A DNA stretch of 64,000 bases from NCBI RefSeq assembly GCF_001439805.1, contig NZ_JYLK01000002.1, forward strand, positions 310,001 to 374,000, written 5' to 3'. The translations under genes were made by a program, and so were the position numbers. Positions 7,893 through 16,563 of this stretch are shown piece by piece (position 1 is the stretch's first letter; each line of letters starts with the position of its first letter). The notes beneath the pieces are model-generated. The model had not been told where the DNA came from and did not search any database. It worked only from the letters and a program-made list of their open reading frames with translations. This DNA is from Pseudomonas trivialis (GTDB lineage: Bacteria > Pseudomonadota > Gammaproteobacteria > Pseudomonadales > Pseudomonadaceae).

Positions 7893-9101
7893 TCAGGCGT
7901 GGACCGGACCCAGTTCTTCGCGCAGCGCGATACCGCCCAGGTTTTGCAGCATGGGAGCGTTTTCACACGCCAGGTACACGCATTCTCCGCCACCGGTATT
8001 GACATGCTGATGCTCGGCCCAGACCGGGACGTAAAACGCATCACCGGCACACCACGGCACATTGCGGTCGCCAATGCGTGAATAACCCTCGCCCTGGATC
8101 ACGTAAATCAGTGTCTCGTAATTATGTCGGTGCAGCCGCGTGGCTTCGGTCACGTCCAACCGTCCCAAAGTCATGCTGATGCTGTGGCTCGGCAGGTCGA
8201 CGATATGCACCTTGTGTTTTCGCTGGGAAGAGAAGGTTGCGTCGTGTTGATCGCTGGCCTGCATGACCTGGCTGTGGCTGAGCCGTTCAGGCAGGCGTGC
8301 CTGCAAACGGTTGGGAACGCGCCAGAAATCGGCAGAGCTGAAGCGACTTGCCTGTTCACGGTGCCCGGTCTCGGCCACCGCCACGACCAACGACTGCGCC
8401 CAGATCGCGTCGAACATTGCGATGCGGCAGTCGATCAGTTCGCGGCCAATGCGCCTGGCGAGCGCATGACGCTTTTCGTCGCCCTGAATCAGGCGCTGCA
8501 TGATCGCCAGCATGGTCAGCGCGTGATCTTCGTCCTCTTCGATGTGCAGCTTGAAAAACTCCGTGACGTCTTCGCCGTAACCCTTGTGCTCCAGGGCCTG
8601 AAGGATGGGGCGATAGATCAGCGGAACAATGGCTTCGGCCCCCAGGCACAGGGCGGCCAAGCCCACCAGTGCGTCGCTGTTCTGGCAATGGTCGAGCATG
8701 GTGCGCGCCATCGCAGCCGTCTCGGGCAGCGCCGCTTCATCAGCGGTCGACACGCCCAGGACGCGCAATGCACGTTGGTAAAGCTCGGCATGGGTAATAC
8801 GGTCCTGACCGTCTACACCCATCTCCTCGCGCATGTTATCCATCAACGCCAGCACATCTTCGGCATGCTCCAGCTGCCCCATCAGGGCACACAGGTAGCG
8901 CGTGAAATGGCGCGAGTAGTGGCTATGCTGGATCAGCATCGTCTTGAGGGACGCGAGACTGACCTCATTGCGCGCCAGTGCCACGAGCAGCGGGTGTTGA
9001 ACCAGTCGAGTCAGGTCCTGCTCGACAAGCCAGTCAGACCAGAGCGGGCTGATGCCTGTCAACGACGTTACTTCCTGAGGTTTGATCGCAATAGCTTGCA
9101 C
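7893..9101 (-). CDS. Haem-oxygenase-like diiron oxidase (HDO) fused to a C-terminal cupin domain
   Basis: This 402-residue two-domain protein starts at GTG 9101, eight bases after AAGGAG; upstream in-frame codons lie inside the MFS gene and code for unconserved sequence. Residues about 30-230 form an HDO (TENA/PqqC-like) helical domain. A plausible six-ligand diiron set is present: Glu93 (REEMG), His104 (THAELY), Glu156 (GAEAIVP), and His186/Asp190/His193 in the HxxxDxxH helix. Residues about 295-395 form a cupin with HRHNYE (His324, His326, Glu329) and GDAFYVPVWAEHQHVN (His364), likely a second metal site. HDO enzymes include N-oxygenases and C-C cleaving oxidases. I know of no named protein with this domain pair; the reaction is unknown. 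Confidence 0.8.
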   Translation of the reverse strand: MQAIAIKPQEVTSLTGISPLWSDWLVEQDLTRLVQHPLLVALARNEVSLASLKTMLIQHSHYSRHFTRYLCALMGQLEHAEDVLALMDNMREEMGVDGQDRITHAELYQRALRVLGVSTADEAALPETAAMARTMLDHCQNSDALVGLAALCLGAEAIVPLIYRPILQALEHKGYGEDVTEFFKLHIEEDEDHALTMLAIMQRLIQGDEKRHALARRIGRELIDCRIAMFDAIWAQSLVVAVAETGHREQASRFSSADFWRVPNRLQARLPERLSHSQVMQASDQHDATFSSQRKHKVHIVDLPSHSISMTLGRLDVTEATRLHRHNYETLIYVIQGEGYSRIGDRNVPWCAGDAFYVPVWAEHQHVNTGGGECVYLACENAPMLQNLGGIALREELGPVHA

Positions 9102-9180
9102 AGGGGGATCTCCTTGAAAAATCGGACTACAGGGTTGGGGCTGGAAGCAACTTGTTGGGTGCATGTGCACATCGAAAATC

Positions 9181-10392
9181 TCAGGGACGAGGCTGCTGGG
9201 GCAGCACCGGCGACAGTGTGGGGTCTGACTCGTCATGCCCGCTGAACACCAGAAGCCCAAGACCTGCCAGCGTGCAGAACAGCGGAAACAGGTACATGCC
9301 CAGCCAGCCAAGGTGGTGCACAGCCACGCCGCCAAGCCATGAGCCAACGGCCGCCCCGAGAAAAAACACGGTCATGTAAAGGCTGTTGAGACGGGAGGCG
9401 GCAGCTGGATTGATCGCCAATACCCGCGATTGGGTCAGGGCCTGCACCGACCGAACGGCAATATCGGCAACCACCAGGAATACGACGATCATCACGACAT
9501 GCGCGCCCATCAAGGCCCCGGCCAGCGAGACGAGCATGAGACCTGTGCCCAGCAGCATGACCACGGCCTGCCATCGCATCTTGCGTTGCAGGTAGTCGGC
9601 CAGCATGGGAGAGCGCAATGCCGCCAGTGATGTGAAGGCGAGCAAGCCTGTCTGCGCGGTGCTCCATTGAAGCGTGGTGTGGGTGAGCGAACCCAGGTTG
9701 GCCCAAATACCGTTGGACGCCGCAAAGAAGCAGGCCGCGATCAGTGCGAGTCGGCGCAGCGGGGCATGGGCCATCCACAGTCGATATTGCCGGATCAGTA
9801 TCACGCCATAGCCGATGGGCTCACATGGCGGCACGATGCGCAGGTGCGCACGGATCAAAAGCCCGAGTGTCATCGTAAGCATGCCCACCACCAGATACAT
9901 GCCACGCCAGCCAACCACCTCCCCACCCCAACCTGCCAATACCCGAGCCAGCAGCAATCCGGCAAAGAGGGAAGACAGCAGACTGCCGATCACAGCTGCC
10001 CGCTCGGTGGGCAGACAGGTCCTGGCGCAATGCGCAATCAACAGCTGACCCCCGACTGAAAGCACGCCCGCCACTGCACACAGAACAATCACCACCGTCA
10101 GCGTCGGGGCCACCGACAGCAGCAGCAATGTCACGCCGAGCAACAGGAGTGCGCCAGGAATCAATACGCGCGGTGGATGCACATCACCCAGAGGCAGACA
10201 CAAAACAAGACCCGCGCCGTAGCCCAACTGAGTCGCCAGCGAAAGGCTCCACAGTGCGTCGACTGGCAGGCCGAAAGACGCCGCAATCAGAAAAGTCATT
10301 GACTGGTGATACACCACGGCAGCCACGGAGAAACCTGTCGCCAGGCAATACAAGGCCAATACGCCGCGAGACATCGATGTGTCGGAGTTCAT
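9181..10392 (-). CDS. MFS transporter, probable product exporter
   Basis: This 403-residue integral membrane protein has about 12 hydrophobic segments and the major-facilitator drug-efflux layout. The start at ATG 10392 follows AGGAAG by 8 bases; an in-frame GTG at 10425 overlaps the reductase stop codon but lacks a ribosome site. Efflux proteins of this type commonly export the metabolite made by the surrounding cluster and give self-resistance; that role is inferred from position between the reductase and HDO-cupin genes. Confidence 0.85.
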   Translation of the reverse strand: MNSDTSMSRGVLALYCLATGFSVAAVVYHQSMTFLIAASFGLPVDALWSLSLATQLGYGAGLVLCLPLGDVHPPRVLIPGALLLLGVTLLLLSVAPTLTVVIVLCAVAGVLSVGGQLLIAHCARTCLPTERAAVIGSLLSSLFAGLLLARVLAGWGGEVVGWRGMYLVVGMLTMTLGLLIRAHLRIVPPCEPIGYGVILIRQYRLWMAHAPLRRLALIAACFFAASNGIWANLGSLTHTTLQWSTAQTGLLAFTSLAALRSPMLADYLQRKMRWQAVVMLLGTGLMLVSLAGALMGAHVVMIVVFLVVADIAVRSVQALTQSRVLAINPAAASRLNSLYMTVFFLGAAVGSWLGGVAVHHLGWLGMYLFPLFCTLAGLGLLVFSGHDESDPTLSPVLPQQPRP

Positions 10393-10425
10393 TGAGCGGT
10401 CTTCCTGAGTGCGGATAAAAGTCAC

Positions 10426-11484
10426 TTAATCGAATGCCAGCTCAAGTGTCGGGGATTGCACGCTGCTCATGCAGGCCAGCACGTAGCCCTGAGCGACTTC
10501 CGAAGGTCCCAGCGCATGCGGCGATTGCATCTGCACCTCGCCTTCCAGCACCTTGCAGCGGCAGGTTCCACAGACGCCGGCCTTGCAGCTGTAAGGCGGC
10601 GCCAGTCCGGCAGCGAGCATGCTGTCGAGCAAGGAGCTGGCACCCGACGCCAGCCGCAATCGTCGCGTGGCACCGTCAATGCGAACGGTCAGTTGGACCC
10701 CGGACGCCGAGACAGTCACACTCGAAGGCGGCCGCACGGCGGGATCGGTGCCGAAACGCTCCTGGCGGATTCGTCCGGCCGGAAACCCTTTGGCCAGCAA
10801 GGCCGAGCTGACGCCTTTCATCATGGCGGCCGGACCACATAGATAGACGTGGTCGATGGTGGACACTTGCACGCAACTGGTGAGCAGTGACCCGCAACGG
10901 CGCTCATCCAGGCGACCACTGAACAGTTCGACGTCCTGCGGTTCATTGCTGAAAAAGTGAAAAATGGAAAGCCTGGTCAAGTAAGTGTTCTTGAGCTGGC
11001 ACAAGCGCTCGCGAAATTGCACGGAGGCCAGATCGCGATTGCCATAGACCAGGGTAAAGCGACTGGTTGGCTCATCGCGCAGCGCCGTTTCCAGAATGGA
11101 CAGAATCGGCGTAATGCCTGATCCGGCCGCAAAGGCGACGTGATGACGTGGGGCGCCGCACGGACTTTCAAGCCCGAAGCTTCCGGTCGGTGGCATTGCT
11201 TCGATCACCGCGCCCGCCTGCAGATGCCGATGCGCCCACTGGGAAAACTGCCCGTCGGCGATGCGCTTGATGGCCAACTGTGGGGACCCATCACCCTGCA
11301 CATTGCACAGCGAATAGGAGCGGCGCAGCTCCTGCCCATCCACCCAGGCGCGCAGTGTCAGGTGCTGCCCCGCCCGATGGGCGAAACGCGCCCGGTGCTC
11401 GTGGGGAACATTGAGCGTGAGCACCATGCTGTCCGGGGTATCACGGCGTACGTGGGCGAGCGTCAGAGCAAAGAACTGCGACAT
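10426..11484 (-). CDS. paaE: PaaE-like NAD(P)H:ferredoxin-type reductase of a multicomponent epoxygenase
   Basis: This 352-residue electron-transfer subunit has an N-terminal FAD/NAD(P)H reductase part (RRSYSLCN near residue 60 for FAD, FAAGSGITPILSI for NAD(P)H) and a C-terminal plant-type 2Fe-2S domain with CKAGVCGTCRC and a fourth Cys in YVLACMS. It would deliver electrons to the PaaAC-like diiron core. ATG 11484 was chosen because AAGGGA lies 6 bases upstream; the ATG two codons earlier is too close to it. The family name reflects homology: no other phenylacetate-pathway genes (paaF, G, H, I, J, K, Z) are nearby, so the substrate is probably not phenylacetyl-CoA. Confidence 0.88.
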   Translation of the reverse strand: MSQFFALTLAHVRRDTPDSMVLTLNVPHEHRARFAHRAGQHLTLRAWVDGQELRRSYSLCNVQGDGSPQLAIKRIADGQFSQWAHRHLQAGAVIEAMPPTGSFGLESPCGAPRHHVAFAAGSGITPILSILETALRDEPTSRFTLVYGNRDLASVQFRERLCQLKNTYLTRLSIFHFFSNEPQDVELFSGRLDERRCGSLLTSCVQVSTIDHVYLCGPAAMMKGVSSALLAKGFPAGRIRQERFGTDPAVRPPSSVTVSASGVQLTVRIDGATRRLRLASGASSLLDSMLAAGLAPPYSCKAGVCGTCRCKVLEGEVQMQSPHALGPSEVAQGYVLACMSSVQSPTLELAFD

Positions 11485-11501
11485 GGTCATTCCCTTGAAA
11501 G

Positions 11502-12032
11502 TCAAAAGCTCTTGAAATACTCGAACGGATTACGGCAGGCATCGCAGTGGTAGAGCGCTTTGCAGCGGCTGCCTGAACACGGGTTTTGCAGCCGTGTCTG
11601 CGCCGCGCCGCAGTGGGGGCACTGCGGTCGGGGCGCGTCACTGGACGAGGGCCAGAACGTCAAGGTTTGCCACTCTGCGAGCACTGCCAGGGGCGGCGCG
11701 ATACCCGCAGCGCGCATCTTTTCTCTGCCCAGCGCGGTGACCCACTCGGTGGTCCATGCCGGGTGCAGGCGAGTCTCGATGCACAGCGTCTGAATACCGT
11801 TTCGGTGCAGCGCATCACGCACGCTTTGCTCAATTTCACGGCGCGCCGGACAGCCGCTGTAGGTGGGTGTCAGCACCACGTTCAAGGCATCGGGTTGCCA
11901 GCGCACTTCGCGGACAATGCCCAGGTCAACGATGGATATGTAGGGCATTTCCGGGTCTGGAATCTCAGCTAACAGTGCCCAGATTCCCGACGTGCCCTGC
12001 TCCTGCGTGGCGTCCTGATGAGGGTTCACCAT
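11502..12032 (-). CDS. paaD: PaaD-like protein (DUF59/MIP18 domain plus C-terminal zinc ribbon)
   Basis: This 176-residue protein has an N-terminal Fe-S assembly-type domain (IPDPEMPYISIVDLG...TPTYSGCPA) and a C-terminal Cys pattern CPHCG...CDAC that suggests a zinc ribbon. PaaD is thought to help mature the metal or Fe-S centres of the epoxidase. ATG 12032 lies just before the PaaC-like stop codon, a 7-base overlap. It ends 17 bases before the chosen PaaE start. Confidence 0.87.
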   Translation of the reverse strand: MVNPHQDATQEQGTSGIWALLAEIPDPEMPYISIVDLGIVREVRWQPDALNVVLTPTYSGCPARREIEQSVRDALHRNGIQTLCIETRLHPAWTTEWVTALGREKMRAAGIAPPLAVLAEWQTLTFWPSSSDAPRPQCPHCGAAQTRLQNPCSGSRCKALYHCDACRNPFEYFKSF

Positions 12033-12796
12033 TGAGCCCCCGGATAACTGCGTGCCAGGTGCTGCATTTCCATCAGCAGCCCCACCAGCAATTCGCTGTG
12101 CTGGCCGTGTCTGCCACCTTGAACGCTGAGCGCACTCGCCGGGTAAACCAGATTGCCTGCTGCCAGAACCTGCTCCACGTAGGCCTGCCACTGTGGTCGC
12201 AGTGCGGCCAGGTCGGCACCTATGCCAAGACGCACCATCTCGTGATCAACCGCGTCCATTGCAAACAGTTCGCCGACGTAGTCAACGCACTGTTCCAGCG
12301 CACGCTGAGCGTATCGATGACTGCGCTCGGTACCATCGCCCAGGCGCACTATCCACTGGCTGCTGTGCTGAAGATGGTAGGTGGCTTCCTTGCGCGCCTT
12401 GATTGCTATGGCGCTTATGCGCGGCTCCGTGGAGCGGGACAATTCGGTCAGAAGCAGGCAATGCCAGCTATCGAAAAGAAACTGCCGAACCTGGGTGTCC
12501 GCGAAGTTACCGTTGGGTTGCTCCACCAACAGCACATGTGTGAATTGATGGGCGTCGCGGTGGTAGGCCAGGTCATCCTCATCGCGAACGGGAACCATGC
12601 TGGCGCCGGCGTACTCCAGCCACAGCCTGGCTTGCCCCAGCAGATCGAGCGCGATGTTGCTCAGTGCGACGTCCTCTTCCAGCGTCGGTGCGTGCCCGCA
12701 CCAGCCACACAGCTGCTGAGACAGGATCAGGGCGTTGTCGCCCAGGCGCAGCAGGTAGTCCGACAACGAGGTGTCGCAGGAGGCCGACAGGTTCAT
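12026..12796 (-). CDS. paaC: PaaC-like structural subunit of a multicomponent epoxygenase
   Basis: This 256-residue ferritin-like helical protein has the PaaC pattern (LRLGDNALILSQQL at the start, VALSNIALDLLGQAR, ARKEATYHLQH). In the phenylacetyl-CoA epoxidase PaaC partners PaaA in the core and does not itself hold the catalytic diiron site. The start ATG 12796 overlaps the PaaB-like stop as ATGA, so translation of B and C is coupled. The gene is full length and shows no sign of decay, unlike the PaaA-like gene of the same complex. Confidence 0.88.
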   Translation of the reverse strand: MNLSASCDTSLSDYLLRLGDNALILSQQLCGWCGHAPTLEEDVALSNIALDLLGQARLWLEYAGASMVPVRDEDDLAYHRDAHQFTHVLLVEQPNGNFADTQVRQFLFDSWHCLLLTELSRSTEPRISAIAIKARKEATYHLQHSSQWIVRLGDGTERSHRYAQRALEQCVDYVGELFAMDAVDHEMVRLGIGADLAALRPQWQAYVEQVLAAGNLVYPASALSVQGGRHGQHSELLVGLLMEMQHLARSYPGAQW

Positions 12797-13077
12797 AGAT
12801 GCTGCACTCCGTCGGGAACCGGGTAATAAGTCGCCTGGCGATAATCCTTGTCGTGAGCGGTTTCGAACCAGGCAGCCTGGTCTTGATCGGCGCTGCTGAT
12901 CACGTGTTCGGAGGCCACGACCCACAGGCTGACAAACGCATCCCGCCGGGTGTACACGTCGCGCGCGTACTGCAGGGCCATCTGCGAATCACTGGCCTGG
13001 ACGCTGCCGATATGACGGTGGGCAATACCGTTCTGGCTACGCACGAAAACTTCCCAGGTGTTCAGTTCATTCGGCAT
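12793..13077 (-). CDS. paaB: PaaB-like subunit of a multicomponent epoxygenase
   Basis: This 94-residue protein (E. coli PaaB is about the same length) begins [17 protein letters not shown] and contains [19 protein letters not shown], both typical of PaaB, a small subunit that bridges PaaA-PaaC dimers and supports electron transfer. ATG 13077 or ATG 13083 could be used; a GGGGGTG ribosome site fits the former. The start lies inside the end of the PaaA-like gene, so expression may depend on ribosomes reaching that end. A stop in PaaA could therefore reduce PaaB translation by polarity. Confidence 0.87.
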   Translation of the reverse strand: MPNELNTWEVFVRSQNGIAHRHIGSVQASDSQMALQYARDVYTRRDAFVSLWVVASEHVISSADQDQAAWFETAHDKDYRQATYYPVPDGVQHL

Positions 13078-14044
13078 GCTCATCACCCCCGTTCGCAGAT
13101 TGGGCTGCCTGTTTGGCGGCATGGCAGGCAGCGGCCTCGCGAACCCAGGCGCCCTGATCCCAGGAGCGCCGACGGCTGTTGAGGCGATGCCGGTTGCACT
13201 GCCCGTTACCCGCAATCACGCGCCGGAATTCAGACCAGTCGATAGGGCCGCTTTCATAGTGGCCCGTGTGCGGGTTCAGGTGCAGATCAGGGTCGGGCAC
13301 GCTCAAGCCCAGGTGGTGAATCTGCGGGACCGTCTGGTCGATGAATTTCTGACGCAGGGTGTCGTTGGAGTACAGCTTGATGCCCCATTTCATCGATTGC
13401 CGGGAATGGGGTGAATCCGCATCCGGCGGACCGAACACCATCAGCGTCGGCCACCACCAGCGATCCAGTGCCTGCTGCGCCATCAGCCGTTGCTCGGGCG
13501 TGCCTTCCACCAGCTTGCGGACCAAATCAAAACCCTGGCGATGGTGAAAACTCTCTTCCTGGCAGATGCGCACCATGGCCCGGGCGTAGGGACCATAAGA
13601 GCTGCGAGACAGCGGGACCTGATTGACGATGGCAGCGCCGTCGGTCAACCAGCCGATCATGCCAACGTCTGCCTAGGTGAGCGCGGGATAATTGAATATG
13701 TTCAGGTACTTCGCGCGCCCGGCCAGAAGCTCCTGATACGCCTCGTCGCGATCGACACCCAGGCTTTCCAGCGCGCTGTAAAGATATTGGGCGTGACCGG
13801 CCTCGTCCTGAACCTTGGCCAACAGCACGCATTTACGGTGCAGGCTGGGCGCACGTGTCAGCCAGAAACCTTCGGGCAACATGCCCACGTATTCCGAGTG
13901 GGCATGCTGCGAGATCTGGCGCAGCAACGTGCGCCGGTAGCCTTCGGGCATCCAGTCCTGGGACTCGATTTTGTCGCCTCGGTCGATCCGCTGTGCAAAC
14001 ACTGCCTCTGACACAGCACTGTCCTGACTCGATACGGTGCTCAT
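13067..14044 (-). pseudogene. paaA: PaaA-like catalytic diiron subunit interrupted by an in-frame TAG
   Basis: The reading frame codes for a PaaA-family protein of about 325 codons but is split by TAG at 13675-13673 (codon 124). Before it, residues 1-123 hold the first half of the diiron site (Glu51; Glu81 and His84 in QDEAGH) and end [11 protein letters not shown]. After it the same frame continues [18 protein letters not shown] and includes the second ExxH (QEESFHH). E. coli PaaA reads NYPTLTWADIG here, so the stop replaces a conserved Trp (TGG to TAG, one base). No frameshift or other damage is seen. The truncated product would lack half the metal ligands. Amber readthrough or sequencing error are alternatives. 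ATG 14044 overlaps the ligase stop (ATGA). Confidence 0.85.
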
Positions 14045-15777
14045 GGCTGCAGATATTCCAGCAGGCTGACCGGCGTCGTCGCCAACGGCGGCTCACGCAG
14101 AAACTGGTTCCAGACCAGGTCGCTCAGCACTGAACGGTCGCCCTCGTCAAAGTCGCGCTGCCAGTTCCAGAAGTGCTCACGTATCTGGCGCTTGAGGATC
14201 TTTCCGGTCGAGCCGGCCGGCAGCGCATAAGTGTTTGCCAGAATGCCAGCACAGAGGGTGTAGCCTGGCAGCTCGCCTCGTCCCTGGAAGGGGTAGCAGG
14301 TCATGGCATGCTGCAGCACCTCATCGGCATCCACACCCGCGTCCTGCCCACGAACCAGTATCAGCACGGCTTCTTCACGGGTAGGTCCGCGGGACACGCC
14401 CACGACACTGACGTCGAACACGCCTGGCAGCGCCAGCAAATGCTCTTCGAGCAACAGGGTGTAGACAGAAACGCCAAGGTTGCTCGGCACGGTGTCAACG
14501 ATGCGGTCAAGGTGAACGAATTCGCCATTGGCCATGCGCAAGCCCACGTCGCCTGTCAGCCAGTAATCGTTCAGCTCAGTCAGCGCCGTGAGATGCGGTT
14601 GACCGTAGTAGCCCGGTGTAACCGTGGGGGAGCGCACGCCGAAATAGCCCGCGGTGCCATCCGGCAACAATTCGCCCTGCGCTGAAAGAATGTCGCAGCG
14701 GGCATAGCTGGCGGCATGTCCGACGGTACGCTTGCTCGCGACGCTGCCCTCACGAGACACCTTGAAAAACTGCGACATCCCAAGCTCCGAGGCGCCGAAC
14801 ATGTCAGTGAATCGAGCCTCGGGCGCCAGACGCAACAACGCTCGAATATGCGCCTCGTGTGCGGTATCACCGGTGTTGTAGAAACGTTGAATACTGCCTA
14901 GGTAGCCATCAGGCAAATTCAGTTCGGCAAGCGAGGCATAACTCTGCGAAAACGCTGTCACGATCGTGGGCTGAAAGCTCGCCAGCATGTGAGCGAGCAC
15001 CGAACCCGTTTGAGTATTTAGCGACAGGGTTGGCAACTGCAGCATCACGGCCGTCATCAGGTAACTGATACCGGCGGCATGAGTGGGCGGCATGGCGGTG
15101 GCCAGTTTGTCGTCGGGGCCTTCCACGAAGCTGCGCAGGCGCTCGCGCTTGCCATTGAAGAATTGTTCATGGCCGAACAACACGGCTTTGGGAATCCCGG
15201 TGGTTCCCGAGCTGTGGCACACCATGATGATGTCTTCAGCTTTTCTCGTGACCGGCCAGCCTTGTTCGGGAACCGGCAGACAGGCGACTGGCGAGCCTTC
15301 GCGAAAGTGGGCATCCAGCACCGTCAGACCTTCGAGTTCTGTGGTCAGATTCCAGCGCGAGCGGGTCTCCTGATCGCACACAAATATATCGAACCGATTA
15401 CGTTGTGCGTACAGCGTGGCGATGTCGGCGCGCAGATGCCCGTTGATCAACACGGGAACGCAACCCAACGTGCCCAACGCCAGAAAGTGCAGAAAAGACG
15501 GGATGCCATCTCCCAGATACAGACACACGTGACGCCCTGCACTCACCCCGCAGCCCAGGTACCAGCCTGCCAGTTGCTTCACCTGGTGGTGCAGGCTGTC
15601 CAGAGAGAATGCCTCGTGCGACTCACCACTGGGCCCCACGAACGCCTTCTCCAGGAACAGAAAATCAGCTTCAAGCCGACCGTAGGCTGCTACCGACTTG
15701 GACAGGAAGTTTCCTGCACCAAGTTCCGGATCTGCGAACAATGTGTCCCATGCCTGCTGCTGGGTAATCGGGTTCAT
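14041..15777 (-). CDS. AMP-dependent acyl-CoA synthetase / ligase
   Basis: This 578-residue adenylate-forming enzyme has the ATP motif [10 protein letters not shown] (188-197), [16 protein letters not shown] and a C-terminal [12 protein letters not shown] with the candidate catalytic Lys. It differs clearly from the benzoate-CoA-ligase-like gene in the same operon and from the shorter PaaK family, so its substrate may be a different acid, perhaps a fatty or modified aryl acid. It follows the DoxX-like gene by 30 bases and is coupled (ATGA) to the PaaA-like gene. The substrate cannot be told from sequence. Confidence 0.85.
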   Translation of the reverse strand: MNPITQQQAWDTLFADPELGAGNFLSKSVAAYGRLEADFLFLEKAFVGPSGESHEAFSLDSLHHQVKQLAGWYLGCGVSAGRHVCLYLGDGIPSFLHFLALGTLGCVPVLINGHLRADIATLYAQRNRFDIFVCDQETRSRWNLTTELEGLTVLDAHFREGSPVACLPVPEQGWPVTRKAEDIIMVCHSSGTTGIPKAVLFGHEQFFNGKRERLRSFVEGPDDKLATAMPPTHAAGISYLMTAVMLQLPTLSLNTQTGSVLAHMLASFQPTIVTAFSQSYASLAELNLPDGYLGSIQRFYNTGDTAHEAHIRALLRLAPEARFTDMFGASELGMSQFFKVSREGSVASKRTVGHAASYARCDILSAQGELLPDGTAGYFGVRSPTVTPGYYGQPHLTALTELNDYWLTGDVGLRMANGEFVHLDRIVDTVPSNLGVSVYTLLLEEHLLALPGVFDVSVVGVSRGPTREEAVLILVRGQDAGVDADEVLQHAMTCYPFQGRGELPGYTLCAGILANTYALPAGSTGKILKRQIREHFWNWQRDFDEGDRSVLSDLVWNQFLREPPLATTPVSLLEYLQP

Positions 15778-15807
15778 CCTTGGATCTCTCGTGTGAAGTG
15801 AAATAGC

Positions 15808-16263
15808 TCAAACGTCTTTCGGGGGCACAGCCACAGGCTCGACGTCGCGCGGTGCGGCGTAGGCCAGATAGAGGAGGAAGGAGCAGGCACTGCAGGTCAG
15901 CACACTGAAGTTCAGGGCCAACTTCAGGCTTTGGAACAGCACCATGCTGATGGCGAACACCAGCAACAGGACACCGCTGACCCATGCGGTGCGACGCAGT
16001 TGAATGCCTGCCAACAGAAGAATGCCGAGCACTGCTTCCAGAATGTCGACGAACCAGGCCAGCGCCGGCACGGCCATGTCTGGTGCCCATGGCACCAACT
16101 TGGCCACGTGCAGATAAAAGCCTTGCATGCTGCCCCACGACACGCCGGGCTGACCCATCGCGCCCCAAAAGCCGAATCGATCGGCAACCGCAGAAAGGAA
16201 TGCACTGGCTAATGCGACACGGGCAAGGATCAGCGCGAATTTCCAGGAGGGGTATACGGGCAT
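15808..16263 (-). CDS. DoxX/MauE-like small membrane protein, first gene of the biosynthetic operon
   Basis: This 151-residue protein has four hydrophobic segments (about 8-25, 65-87, 95-112, 118-137), the layout of DoxX-family proteins. A CSAC motif (Cys124, Cys127) sits in the last segment. DoxX-type proteins act in quinone or thiol redox processes at the membrane; the role here is unknown. It is the first gene of the minus-strand operon, and its upstream region carries repeated GACAA elements. Confidence 0.7.
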   Translation of the reverse strand: MPVYPSWKFALILARVALASAFLSAVADRFGFWGAMGQPGVSWGSMQGFYLHVAKLVPWAPDMAVPALAWFVDILEAVLGILLLAGIQLRRTAWVSGVLLLVFAISMVLFQSLKLALNFSVLTCSACSFLLYLAYAAPRDVEPVAVPPKDV

Positions 16264-16563
16264 GTCAGCTTCTCATTCTTGACTGGTCGTCCGATTCAGA
16301 CGCCAGGGTGTCTTCGATGCGGCGACTGTAGGCCGATCTACCTGGCCGTTTAAGGGACAAGATTCGACAACTGGAACACGACAAGAAATCGAATTTGAAA
16401 CAAGGCTGGGCGCCCGCAGCCTCGGGACTGACAACTCTTGTCATGGGCTGTTTTACGTTTTTTGCCCCTAGGAGAATCACTCACAGCAGCTAGGATGGTT
16501 GTCTCTGAAGTGTTGGCCGCAGGCCTGCTTCGTTCCCGATGAATGCTCAAAGAGGTAATTGCA
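16264..16563. promoter_or_regulatory. Divergent intergenic region with repeated GACAA/TTGTC elements
   Basis: This 300-base gap separates the biosynthetic operon (minus) from the epimerase-type gene (plus). GACAA occurs at 16356-16360, 16366-16370, 16380-16384 and 16430-16434; TTGTC occurs at 16438-16442 and 16499-16503. TGACAA-ctc-TTGTCA (16429-16443) is a perfect inverted repeat. The first two copies are 10 bases apart, one helical turn. Six copies of a 5-mer in about 150 bases is more than expected by chance, and the region is the natural place for the MocR-type regulator to bind. No convincing -35/-10 pair was found for either strand. Confidence 0.45.

Noticed and set aside
9102..9347. 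Upstream extension of the HDO-cupin protein by 82 residues
   Set aside because: It overlaps the MFS gene on the same strand, is Cys-rich and unconserved; the GTG at 9101 has a good AAGGAG.
10426..14044. Phenylacetate degradation (paa) catabolic operon
   Set aside because: Only the epoxidase-type genes are present. Ligase PaaK and all downstream beta-oxidation and ring-cleavage genes are absent, while anthranilate synthase and exporter genes are joined in the same operon.
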